From: Planctomycetota bacterium
Lineage (GTDB): Bacteria > Planctomycetota > Phycisphaerae > WQYP01
Reading direction: 5' to 3'
DNA: 18,114 bases
Assembly: GCA_021799715.1 (NCBI GenBank)
Contig: JAJYZY010000043.1
Location: 1 to 18,114 of the forward strand
Shown: positions 1 to 6,994 of the stretch, piece after piece
How the letters are laid out: every line of letters starts with the position of its first letter
Numbering within the stretch: the stretch's first letter is position 1
Notes under the pieces: generated by a model
Databases searched by the model: none
Told to the model about the DNA's origin: nothing
Seen by the model: only the letters and a program-made list of their open reading frames with translations
Position numbers and translations under genes: made by a program

Positions 1-25
1 ATGATTTCGCCCTGAGTTGATCCAG

Positions 26-114
26 ACGTCATTTCGCATCCAACTTGACGCTTCCGCATCAAGCTAATGCGCCGCTGACAATCGCTCGCGGCGGTATTAC
101 GGTTGATTAACGAG
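26..114. repeat. 89-bp direct repeat, copy 1
   Basis: This copy matches 292-380 at 88 of 89 bases; the only difference is A at 80 against G at 346. Both copies end at CGAG and diverge at the next base. The unit contains two dyads. CTTGA and TCAAG flank a 10-base loop, and CGCCGC (70-75) pairs with GCGGCG (88-93) across a 12-base loop. Near-identity in non-coding DNA suggests recent duplication or a dispersed repeat family. It could also be the end of a mobile element, but no transposase is nearby. Confidence 0.9.
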
Positions 115-291
115 GGACGCGATCGATAACCCATTTACGTGCCATCACGGTTGATTAACGACACGTGCCAACAGTAGCATGATGCGGGAGCATCATGGTT
201 GTCTGCGGGAAGGAACGTTATGGCCGGGATTCAGCTTCATTCGTGGCAACCGGCGTTAGTGGGGCCGCACCGGGCTGCGGCAAGATTTAAC

Positions 292-380
292 ACGTCATTT
301 CGCATCCAACTTGACGCTTCCGCATCAAGCTAATGCGCCGCTGACGATCGCTCGCGGCGGTATTACGGTTGATTAACGAG
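292..380. repeat. 89-bp direct repeat, copy 2
   Basis: Second copy of the repeat at 26-114, shifted by 266 bp and differing at one base. It carries the same two dyads. The 177 bp between the copies is not obviously repeated, apart from a 15-base fragment of the repeat's right end at 147-161. Confidence 0.9.
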
Positions 381-508
381 CTGCGTCACTGTGGTCAAAT
401 TGTCCGGTTTATATTCATTGTTCATCGGCGCGATGAGTTTTCGCTCAGATGGCCCCGTGAACGGTTACGAATTATTTTTGTGCAACCCCTGATCGCTGTT
501 CGGTTCAA

Positions 509-1195
509 TTATTTCACCGCCGGCGTTGCCGCTGGTGCCGGTTCGGTTGCAGTGGGCCTGGTTGCAGCAGGTTGGGTTTGCGGTGGTCCAACCAGCACCG
601 GCTGTGCCCACTGCTTGAGATGATCCAGACGATATTGTGCCAATGTGGCAAATGATTTATCGATTTTGTCGGCATCAGGAGAGGTAAACGTTTTGTAGAT
701 TGCGGCAGCGTTGCTCCATTGGCCGGCATCTTCATCCGCCAGAGCCAGGCCAAGTCTGGCCCGGGCCGTGGCAAGGACCTGTTTGGGATATCTCCGGATA
801 ACCTCGTTGAATGCCTTTTTTGCGGCGGCAATGGATTGCGACTTGGTTGCCTTTACCTTCTCAAAGCCCGCGGGGGGATTGCCCATGGCAATTAAATTCA
901 GATAAAAATCGCCGATGCGAATATACGCCTGCGCCGCAATTGCCGGCACTTTGTAGCTGTCAAGCACCGTATTCTGGATTTGTCGGGGAGTTTGGGCCTG
1001 CTGCAGGGCGATGGCGGCTTCTTCTATGGTGCGTTGCTCATTAGCCTTATGCAGTTGGATTAATTCGATCACAAGAACCAGAATCGCAATGCCAAGGAGA
1101 GCATAAATTCCGTATTTACGAATAAACACATACAATCCGGCCGCACTTCCCACCAGATCATTCTGCTGCAATTCGTGGCGTTCCTCCGCTTTCAT
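509..1195 (-). CDS. Membrane-anchored TPR-like protein
   Basis: A 228-residue protein with a short cytoplasmic N-terminus, one membrane segment at about residues 29-47 (GIYALLGIAILVLVIELIQL) and a helical region. That region includes a TPR-like stretch (AKKAFNEVIRRYPKQVLATA, then a similar helix pair). The tail from about residue 200 is rich in Pro, Ala and Thr. The layout resembles YfgM-like TPR proteins, which help periplasmic folding and assembly, but the sequence alone does not fix a function. I chose the ATG at 1195 because GGAG lies 8 nt upstream of it; a TTG at 1216 would add seven residues and has no such site. It is divergent from the polysaccharide genes and may not belong to that operon. 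Confidence 0.8.
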   Translation of the reverse strand: MKAEERHELQQNDLVGSAAGLYVFIRKYGIYALLGIAILVLVIELIQLHKANEQRTIEEAAIALQQAQTPRQIQNTVLDSYKVPAIAAQAYIRIGDFYLNLIAMGNPPAGFEKVKATKSQSIAAAKKAFNEVIRRYPKQVLATARARLGLALADEDAGQWSNAAAIYKTFTSPDADKIDKSFATLAQYRLDHLKQWAQPVLVGPPQTQPAATRPTATEPAPAATPAVK

Positions 1196-1233
1196 TCCAT
1201 ACGCTCCAGAGTCCAAGGAAAAAACAGGTCAGT

Positions 1234-1239
1234 ATTATA
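1234..1239 (-). promoter_or_regulatory. -10 box of the minus-strand TPR gene
   Basis: Read on the minus strand this is a perfect TATAAT, about 39 nt upstream of the ATG at 1195. I find no good -35 box at normal spacing; the 17-bp position reads TCGCGT. The call rests on the -10 alone plus its place in a divergent intergenic region. Confidence 0.45.
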
Positions 1240-1309
1240 GGCGTTTCCCGGCTTTAACGCGAGCCTCGGTATTTATGTTGAAAACCAAGTCCTCGACGCG
1301 GCAACGGTA

Positions 1310-1338
1310 TTGGTCGGACGGGCTGTCTCTGGTATAAT
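1310..1338 (+). promoter_or_regulatory. Promoter of the antiterminator/exosortase operon
   Basis: TTGGTC (1310-1315), a 17-bp spacer and a perfect TATAAT (1333-1338). The -35 matches consensus only in its first three bases. Transcription would start near 1345 and leave a leader of about 345 nt before the NusG-like gene. It faces away from the minus-strand promoter about 100 bp to its left. Confidence 0.5.
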
Positions 1339-1344
1339 CTCCGT

Positions 1345-1691
1345 TCGGCTTGCCACGCGGCGTGGAAGTCGGACGGTGGTAAGTGGGTTACCCGGAGAGC
1401 AAGGATGTTGAAATTAAGCCTGACAATTTGGCGATATGCTGGTCAATGGCGGCATAGTGTGCGCACGGATATGACCTGCGAATCGGGCGTTACCGCAAAT
1501 GCGGTGAGAGCCGTCGGTTTTCGCCGTCCGAAATTCGTGATTTTTATGGCTAAAATGAACCGATAAAGTTAAAGGCATCGGAAGCGAATGTCCGAATACA
1601 TGAGCGAAGCCCATAAGGAAGGGTAGAAGCCAAGCAGGTAAGTTTGAACCGGGAAACCACCGAGGGTTGAGAATTGTTGACAGGGCAGAAA
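1345..1691 (+). promoter_or_regulatory. Long untranslated leader before NusG-like gene
   Basis: About 345 nt of apparently non-coding transcript. It has several small stems: CCACG-CGG-CGTGG type (1353-1365), GGTAA with TTACC (1378-1392), and ACCGC with GCGGT near 1491-1504. Polysaccharide operons that encode their own NusG paralogue (RfaH, UpxY, LoaP types) often have leaders where the antiterminator is recruited. I do not recognise a known riboswitch class here. It could instead simply be a long spacer. Confidence 0.35.
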
Positions 1692-2360
1692 ATGATCGAC
1701 ACGACGCTCCAAAACGCACCGGGTGCGGAAAATATGGAATCCGGCTTATCCTTGCCGCTTTCTGACACGTTGTCCGGTGCCGCAACGGGTGGGGTTGCCC
1801 CGGCTTTTGATCAAAATGGCGGTGATGTGCGTAAATGGTTCGTTTTACACACCAAAAGCCGCCAGGAAAAAGTGATCTGCGATTTTTTCCGGGAACGTCA
1901 GGTTGAATATCTCTTGCCGCTGGTGGCAAAAACGACCTACTATGGAAAGAGGAAAGTAAAATCTCAGATCCCACTGTTTCCCGGATATGTGTTCGTTCGC
2001 ACGGGCATTCATCATGCTTACGCCGCCGATCGCACGCATCGGCTTGTCCGCATTATTCCGGTATTTGATCAGGCCCGAATTGAGGAAGAACTGCGCAGCC
2101 TGACGCGGACTCTGGATGCCGAGCAACCATTTGACCGCCATCCGCACCTTGTTAAGGGGGTGCGGGTTGAGGTAAAATCCGGGCCGCTGCAAGGTGTGCG
2201 GGGCGTAGTGGAAAGCCGACTGAAAATGGATCGTCTGGTTCTGCAGGTTGAAATCCTCGGCCAGGCGATCAGTGTTGAAGTAGATACCGACCTGCTGGTG
2301 GTTCTTGAGGACGCACCGGCAGTGGCGGAGAACACCAAAGGTGGCGTTCGGGCGGCGTAA
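1692..2360 (+). CDS. NusG-like antiterminator (RfaH/UpxY type)
   Basis: A 222-residue NusG paralogue. The NGN domain starts at about residue 48 (KWFVLHTKSRQEKV) and runs through LFPGYVFVR, the segment that contacts RNA polymerase in this family. The C-terminal KOW domain spans about 154-205 (VKGVRVEVKSGPLQGVRGVV). Specialised NusG paralogues at the head of capsule or exopolysaccharide operons suppress premature termination, and its position as first plus-strand gene fits that role. About 45 residues precede the NGN domain, longer than usual, so the true start may lie further in. I chose ATG 1692 because AGGG sits about 6 nt upstream; TTG 1674 with GAGGG upstream is also possible. It is unlikely to be housekeeping NusG, given the context and N-terminal extension. 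Confidence 0.88.
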   Translation: MIDTTLQNAPGAENMESGLSLPLSDTLSGAATGGVAPAFDQNGGDVRKWFVLHTKSRQEKVICDFFRERQVEYLLPLVAKTTYYGKRKVKSQIPLFPGYVFVRTGIHHAYAADRTHRLVRIIPVFDQARIEEELRSLTRTLDAEQPFDRHPHLVKGVRVEVKSGPLQGVRGVVESRLKMDRLVLQVEILGQAISVEVDTDLLVVLEDAPAVAENTKGGVRAA

Positions 2361-2366
2361 GCCGCC
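2351..2366 (+). other. GC-rich hairpin with GTAA loop over the stop codon
   Basis: GGCGGC (2351-2356), GTAA (2357-2360) and GCCGCC (2361-2366) form a perfect 6-bp stem with a GNRA-type tetraloop that contains the TAA stop of the NusG-like gene. No T-run follows, so it is not a standard terminator. It could stabilise the 3' end or act as a pause site. A second stem, GGGGAA with TTCCCC, follows at 2395-2410. Confidence 0.5.
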
Positions 2367-2441
2367 TGACATGATCAAACGCCACGGCCAACTCGGGGAA
2401 TTCATTCCCCAGATCCCTTCGCGCTAAATTTTGGCGCAAGC

Positions 2442-2452
2442 GACAGTAGCGG
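2442..2452 (+). promoter_or_regulatory. ops-like sequence (weak)
   Basis: GACAGTAGCGG matches the enterobacterial ops consensus GGCGGTAGCGT at 8 of 11 positions, including the contiguous GTAGCG. It lies between the NusG-like gene and the exosortase gene, on the non-template strand where RfaH reads ops. A match of this length can occur by chance and ops specificity is not conserved in distant NusG paralogues, so this is only a candidate. Confidence 0.2.
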
Positions 2453-2532
2453 AGCTTTGGCCAGAATTTGTGCAAGAGCCATGCAGAGTTGTTAAAATTG
2501 CAATCAGCACCCGGCGGAAGAGGCAAAAAAAC

Positions 2533-3438
2533 GTGACAGCATTACCACGGACAACCGAATTTCGCGCGATTCCACCGCGCGATCGCATAAAACCGGTTTA
2601 TCTCCTGGCTGCCGGAGTGCTGGTGGTTTTAACGATGCTGGTGCAGCATCGCGCCTGGCACGATGTATTTTCCATCGCCATTGATGATCAGGACTCCAGT
2701 CACATTTTATTGGTTCCGTTCCTGACGGGATGGTTGATTTTTGTGCGCCGGCAACGCTGGCGCGAGTGCCGCTTGACAGGCCGTTGGCTCGGTCCGGTGC
2801 TGCTGCTTCTTGGGGCCGCAGTGAGCAATTTTGGCGTGGCTCATGGCATGGCCGTATTCTGGCATTTTGGCTCACTGCTGATGGCCTTTGGAGCCGTGCT
2901 TGCCGTGCTTGGTGTTGACATCGTGCGGAAGTTTTTTCCGGCGTTCCTGATGCTGATGTTCCTTGTACCGGTTCCCGCAACAGTCCGGCAGGCCATTTCC
3001 GTCCCGCTGGAACATTTGTGCGCGCTATTAAGCCAGCAGATTCTTGAGATCGTCGGCGTCACGGTGTCCCGCGCGGGTAACGTTCTGATTGTCAATGGTG
3101 TAAAAGTTGAAATTGCCGAAGCCTGCGACGGGATGCGGATGGCCATCGCGCTGATGGTGCTGGTGGCAACATTTACCCTGAGCATTCCCATGAATCGTTG
3201 GGCCAGAGCAGTTTTTCTAATTTTAAGTCCAGTGGTGGCATTGTTGTGTAACATCATCCGTCTGGTGCCAACGGTCTGGGTCTTCGGCAAGTATCCGCAC
3301 GCCGCCGCTGAAAATTTCCACAATATTGCCGGCTGGTTGATGTTGCCGATAGCGTTTTTACTGTTCTGGTCCGTCATGCGCTTATTGCGGTGGGCCTCAG
3401 TACCCGTTGCCCCCTTCGGACTGGCTTATGACCTTTGA
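2533..3438 (+). CDS. Exosortase (EpsH/Xrt family)
   Basis: A 301-residue polytopic membrane protein with about eight hydrophobic segments. Exosortases are membrane cysteine transpeptidases that process PEP-CTERM-type sorting signals on exported proteins, and their genes usually sit in exopolysaccharide loci. All three catalytic positions are visible: Cys198 in EACDGMR, Arg243 in CNIIRLV and His263 in FHNIAGW. I chose GTG 2533 because AGAGG lies about 9 nt upstream and the protein then begins just before the first membrane segment. A TTG at 2431 would add 34 residues unlike the family. EpsI is encoded about 400 bp downstream. The subtype is not clear, and no PEP-CTERM substrate is encoded in the window. 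Confidence 0.92.
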   Translation: MTALPRTTEFRAIPPRDRIKPVYLLAAGVLVVLTMLVQHRAWHDVFSIAIDDQDSSHILLVPFLTGWLIFVRRQRWRECRLTGRWLGPVLLLLGAAVSNFGVAHGMAVFWHFGSLLMAFGAVLAVLGVDIVRKFFPAFLMLMFLVPVPATVRQAISVPLEHLCALLSQQILEIVGVTVSRAGNVLIVNGVKVEIAEACDGMRMAIALMVLVATFTLSIPMNRWARAVFLILSPVVALLCNIIRLVPTVWVFGKYPHAAAENFHNIAGWLMLPIAFLLFWSVMRLLRWASVPVAPFGLAYDL

Positions 3439-3840
3439 AATGCAGCGGATTGTGGCAATGGTTGGTACCGTTTGCAAGGCGAGCCTGCCAAAATGATAGC
3501 CCGAATTGCAATAGTCTCGACATGCCCCGTCCGCGGCGCGGAAAATCGAGCCGACTCTGAATGCCGGGCCGGTACGATCCGGCAAAAAAAATAGAAACTT
3601 CACTAATTCAGGTCAACCCGGCGGCGCGGCCTGATTTGTGCCCCTTCGCCGGTGTGGCAACGGGTTGTACCATATTCGCCGGGCGTGGTGCCGTTGGCCG
3701 AACTCCCGGGAATTCGTCAAAACTGTAAAATGGGAATAAGCCCCATCACCGGCGAACGTTGTGTTTTCTGACACCTGTCCCTTAAGCTGACGGACACTTG
3801 AAAAAACACCGATTCGACAACTTATTCCTCTGGACTTTCA
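3439..3840. other. Gene-free gap between exosortase and epsI
   Basis: No convincing reading frame. A hairpin GCCGG-TACGAT-CCGGC (3568-3583) is followed by eight A residues on the plus strand, which is the wrong polarity for an intrinsic terminator. Near the right end a broad imperfect dyad pairs GTGTTTT (3761-3767) with AAAACAC (3803-3809) and TGTCC (3776-3780) with GGACA (3792-3796). The left arm includes TGACACCTGTCCCTTAA, which resembles GGGACAGGTGTCA elements dispersed in some bacterial genomes; I recall that rather than having checked it. No good promoter was found immediately before epsI. Confidence 0.5.
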
Positions 3841-4560
3841 ATGATGACAAAGCAACACTCGACGCTTGAACGCCGTGCGCAGTGGCAGTCCTGGCTGCCT
3901 GCCTTTGCCTGCGTGATTTTGCTCGGTGCCATTGAGGCACGCGCGTATTTTGAAAAGCCCCCCAAACAGGCGGGCGCTTATCTGGCGCACGTGCAGGCTC
4001 TGGCGGAACTGATGCCCAAGGTTTTCGGCCATTGGATTGGTCGCGATGTGCCCTTGCCGCTTTCGGCCGTCCACCTGCTGCAACCGAATGTGGATTTGTG
4101 CCGCAATTTTGTCAATTCACGCACTGGTGAGCAGGCGACACTGATGGTGATTGACTGCTCGGATACCCGCAACCTTTCCGGTCATTATCCGCCAAATTGC
4201 TATCCCGGAAATGGCTGGGTATTGGATAAATCAACCGCCAAAACATGGGTCGTTGATAAAACGCCGATTACCGGCATGGAATATAAATTTCATCGCGGGG
4301 CGTTTGATACTGAATCGCATATATATGTTGATGATTTTTTCATCATGCCGGATGATAAATTTCTCGCCACTGAACGGGAATTTCTGCATAATTCCGGAAG
4401 TTTCAATGAACGTGTGTTTGGGGCTGCCCAGGTGGAACTAACCTTGCCGGGCGACATGCTTCCCACTGATCGGATGCGGGTATTTCATGATCTGATCGGC
4501 GCAAACTGGAAGCTTATTACCGCAATTTTACATGGGGTGTCCAATGAATCCGCGAAATGA
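3841..4560 (+). CDS. EpsI family exosortase-associated protein
   Basis: A 239-residue protein with one N-terminal membrane segment (about residues 19-36, LPAFACVILLGAIEARAY) and the rest probably outside the cytoplasmic membrane. The diagnostic EpsI signature is present: HYPPNCYPGNGW at residues 115-126, matching the family pattern H-x-P-x-x-C-Y-P-x-x-G-W. In many species EpsI is fused to the exosortase C-terminus or encoded beside it; here it is separate. Its biochemical role is not well defined, but it is needed for exopolysaccharide or exosortase function in some systems. The start is one of two consecutive ATGs (3841 or 3844), and no strong ribosome binding site is visible. Its end overlaps the next gene by 17 nt, which suggests translational coupling. 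Confidence 0.9.
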   Translation: MMTKQHSTLERRAQWQSWLPAFACVILLGAIEARAYFEKPPKQAGAYLAHVQALAELMPKVFGHWIGRDVPLPLSAVHLLQPNVDLCRNFVNSRTGEQATLMVIDCSDTRNLSGHYPPNCYPGNGWVLDKSTAKTWVVDKTPITGMEYKFHRGAFDTESHIYVDDFFIMPDDKFLATEREFLHNSGSFNERVFGAAQVELTLPGDMLPTDRMRVFHDLIGANWKLITAILHGVSNESAK

Positions 4561-6994
4561 CAACATGGATTACGCGCCAACATCACTTCGGCCCGAAATG
4601 GTGCCGGGACCGGCGCAGTTCTCCGATTCCGGCGAGCCGATGGCCAATCCGTTGCTGTTGATTCATCGCCTGCTTATCGGGCGCTATCACTGGGCAATTC
4701 TTCTGGGCCTGGTTCTCGCAATCGCCGGTAGCGCTTTGACGTACAAGAGTATCAAACTGGTGTATACCAGCACCGGCCTGGTGCGCATTTTGCCGTATCT
4801 GCCCCGCATTTTGTATACAACATCGCAGAACGAAGCCATGCCGATGTTCAGTGCATACATCAATTCCCAGACGGCTCTAATTATGAGTTCCCGGACTATT
4901 GACCTGGCCATGCAAAATCCCAAATGGCAGGCCCTGCACCGGGGGATGGATGCCGAGGCCAAGGCTAAATTCGCATCGGAATTAACTGTTACCCATAAGC
5001 CCGGCAGTGAATTGATTTATGTCGCGTATACCAGCAAAGACCCTGTCGTGGCGCAGATCGGCGCAGATGCGGTGATCGGTGCTTATCGGCAACTTTACAG
5101 CCATGGCGATTCCGCTACACAAAGCCTGCAAATCAGCGCGTTGCGCGATCGGCAGACGGTATTGCAGAATGAACTGCAAAGCGATCAGGATCAGATTGCT
5201 TCATTATCCAGCCAGTACGGTGCCGATGGTCTCGGTACGGTTTACAACTACAAACTTGGCCTGATGGACGAACTGGACACCCAGTGGCAGGAAGCCCGCA
5301 TTGCTTTGGCCAAAGCCGGCTCCAGCTCCGGCGCAACCGGCGGAAAAAAAGCCGGGAAAAAAATCGCCAAAGCGCCGCTGGCCCCGGTGTACGACCCGCA
5401 GGTCGCGCAGTTTGAGTTGCAGGCGCTGGCATTGAAAAAATCCATCAAGGAATTGGAGCTTTCCGGCTTGGGGCCCAATAACCAGCGGGTTATGTCCCTG
5501 CAATCCAGTTTGGACGCCCTGCGTGATGAAATGCGCAGCTATCAGGCCGGATTATCAGGCAAGGGACCGGCTCTATCTCCAACCACGCCCGATGGGCCGA
5601 TGTCCCTGGCGCTGCTCAAGGCGCGGGAACACCAGTTGCGAATTTTGTATCAATCGGTCAAGGCGCAAACCCTTGATCTCGGCAGCGTATATGCCAAAGT
5701 GCAAAACCTGCAAACCCAGAGTCAGGATTTGCGGCAGCAGCTCAACACCATCAAATCCCGCATGGATGCCATTAACATGGAATCCGCCACCGGCGGGCGC
5801 ATCCGAGTTGAAAGCACCGGTGATTTTCCGGCGGCACCAACCACCAAATCTCGCCATCTGCGCCTGGCCGCCGCCGCCGCCGCCGGACTCGGCGGCATAC
5901 TGGTCGGATTTGGTCTGGTATTGCTGTGGGGTTTCATGCAAGGCAACCTCCGCACCGTCGGCGACATGCAAATTACCACTTTGAATTCATACCGCGTGCT
6001 TGGTGCCGTCCCGCAGTTGCCGCCCGGTGGCGCGGCTTCACCGCTGGAATTGGCCATCGGGGCGCACAGCATTCACCGCATCCGCGGTTTGCTGCAGGTT
6101 CGTCCGCACATGACCGGCAGCCAGTCTCTGGCATTAACCAGCCCCACCGCGGGTACCGGAAAAACCAGCATGGTTCTGGCCCTGGGAATGTCTTATGCCG
6201 CGTCCGGCATGAAAACATTGCTTATCGATGCCGATGTTGTGGGTGGACAATTAACCGATCGCATGGGGATTCTCCGCAGCCAGCGACTGGGCGATGTGAT
6301 GGTAAAACACAAAATGATCACACGCGAACAGCTCAAGGAAGCCCTTGCCGCCGCCGGTGAATCCAAGCGCCCGGTTGGCTCGGAATTGCTGAATCTCGGA
6401 TACATTGACCATGAAATGCTCGAAAAAGCGTTGCACATGCAGCGGTTGAGCAAGCGCGGCCTCATGGATGCCGTTGCCGGTAAACCGTTGGATGAATGTG
6501 TGGTGCATACGAAGATTCATAATCTCGATGTGCTGCCGCTGGGACGCACGAAAGCCCATCATGGTGCCCGCATGTCGCCGGCGTCGATCCGGGCAATGCT
6601 GGCCCACGCCAAGGAACAGTATGATATGGTTCTAGTGGATACCGGCCCGGTATTGGGGTCACTGGAATCCGCATTGATGGCCAGTCAGGCGGACGGTGTG
6701 CTGATGGTCGTCGCCCGCGGTGAAAGCCGCAGCCTTTCGGGCCGCGCTGCGGATTATCTCGCGTCCGTCGGCGCACATCTGGAAGGCGTGGTGTTTAATC
6801 GCGCCACCGAACGCGACATGCAGCGGCAATCGTATAGTACATCGCTGGAAAGCTTTACCAGCGCGGCTCCGACGGCGGATAACGCCCTGGCGGTACAAAA
6901 TAATGCTGATCGCCTCAAGCCGCTGGTTCCGCTTGGTCCGCTGGCCATGGCGGTTGCGGCATCGGCCAACACACAGGATGAAGAGGATAAATGA
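4544..6994 (+). CDS. Wzz/GumC-type chain-length regulator fused to BY-kinase
   Basis: An 816-residue inner-membrane protein combining a polysaccharide co-polymerase with a bacterial tyrosine kinase. The order is: first membrane segment (about 48-67); a long extracytoplasmic coiled-coil region with a Lys/Gly/Ala-rich patch; second membrane segment (about 438-464); cytoplasmic kinase. Walker A is AGTGKTS (536-542, Lys540), Walker A' is LLIDAD (559-564) and Walker B is MVLVDTGP (695-702, Asp699). Such proteins set polymer length and couple it to phosphorylation cycles. Two oddities: an MshEN-like insert at 581-633 between Walker A' and Walker B, and almost no tyrosines in the C-terminal tail (Tyr764 is the only one after the kinase core), although BY-kinases usually end in a Tyr cluster. 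I chose ATG 4544 because GGGG lies 6 nt upstream; ATG 4532 adds four residues. Confidence 0.9.
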   Translation: MNPRNDNMDYAPTSLRPEMVPGPAQFSDSGEPMANPLLLIHRLLIGRYHWAILLGLVLAIAGSALTYKSIKLVYTSTGLVRILPYLPRILYTTSQNEAMPMFSAYINSQTALIMSSRTIDLAMQNPKWQALHRGMDAEAKAKFASELTVTHKPGSELIYVAYTSKDPVVAQIGADAVIGAYRQLYSHGDSATQSLQISALRDRQTVLQNELQSDQDQIASLSSQYGADGLGTVYNYKLGLMDELDTQWQEARIALAKAGSSSGATGGKKAGKKIAKAPLAPVYDPQVAQFELQALALKKSIKELELSGLGPNNQRVMSLQSSLDALRDEMRSYQAGLSGKGPALSPTTPDGPMSLALLKAREHQLRILYQSVKAQTLDLGSVYAKVQNLQTQSQDLRQQLNTIKSRMDAINMESATGGRIRVESTGDFPAAPTTKSRHLRLAAAAAAGLGGILVGFGLVLLWGFMQGNLRTVGDMQITTLNSYRVLGAVPQLPPGGAASPLELAIGAHSIHRIRGLLQVRPHMTGSQSLALTSPTAGTGKTSMVLALGMSYAASGMKTLLIDADVVGGQLTDRMGILRSQRLGDVMVKHKMITREQLKEALAAAGESKRPVGSELLNLGYIDHEMLEKALHMQRLSKRGLMDAVAGKPLDECVVHTKIHNLDVLPLGRTKAHHGARMSPASIRAMLAHAKEQYDMVLVDTGPVLGSLESALMASQADGVLMVVARGESRSLSGRAADYLASVGAHLEGVVFNRATERDMQRQSYSTSLESFTSAAPTADNALAVQNNADRLKPLVPLGPLAMAVAASANTQDEEDK
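6284..6442 (+). other. MshEN/GspE-N-like domain inside the kinase
   Basis: Kinase residues 581-633. Motif 1 (581-604) begins RLGDVMVKHKMITREQL and motif 2 (610-633) reads PVGSELLNLGYIDHEMLEKA onward and ends in Gln633; they are joined by the five residues GESKR. The 24-5-24 spacing and the pattern of LG, hydrophobic pair, G-I-T-x-x-x-L and final Gln match MshEN domains, which bind cyclic di-GMP in some type II secretion and pilus ATPases. Deviations: Lys replaces the motif 1 glycine, Ala replaces the motif 1 terminal Gln, and Pro-Val replaces the motif 2 Arg-Leu. The fold assignment is fairly strong; ligand binding is inferred. Confidence 0.7.

Larger units (their letters stand above)
1..508. 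other. Gene-free left flank with duplicated repeat
   Basis: I see no convincing coding region here. The stretch holds two copies of an 89-bp repeat (26-114 and 292-380), and a 15-base piece of the same repeat (ACGGTTGATTAACGA) recurs at 147-161. A short perfect hairpin TCATCG-GCG-CGATGA lies at 422-436. It has no T-run in either direction that would make it a convincing terminator for the minus-strand gene ending at 509. The possible plus-strand reading frame at 369-623 starts inside the repeat and mostly overlaps that gene antisense, so I do not count it. Confidence 0.6.

Noticed and set aside
26..380. Integron attC sites
   Set aside because: The repeat has dyads but no paired core sites of the attC type, and no integrase or cassette genes are nearby.
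1440..1560. Resemblance of part of the leader to group II intron domain V or a known riboswitch
   Set aside because: Only short stretches such as ATGCGGTGA are similar; the required stem pairing and surrounding domains are not present, and no reverse transcriptase is encoded.
1674..1691. TTG 1674 as the start of the NusG-like gene
   Set aside because: It would add six residues outside the conserved domain; ATG 1692 has an equally good binding site, so I preferred it, though the choice is not certain.
3563..3592. Hairpin followed by an A-run as an intrinsic terminator after the exosortase
   Set aside because: On the plus strand the run is A, not T, and on the minus strand the T-run precedes the hairpin, so neither polarity fits an intrinsic terminator.
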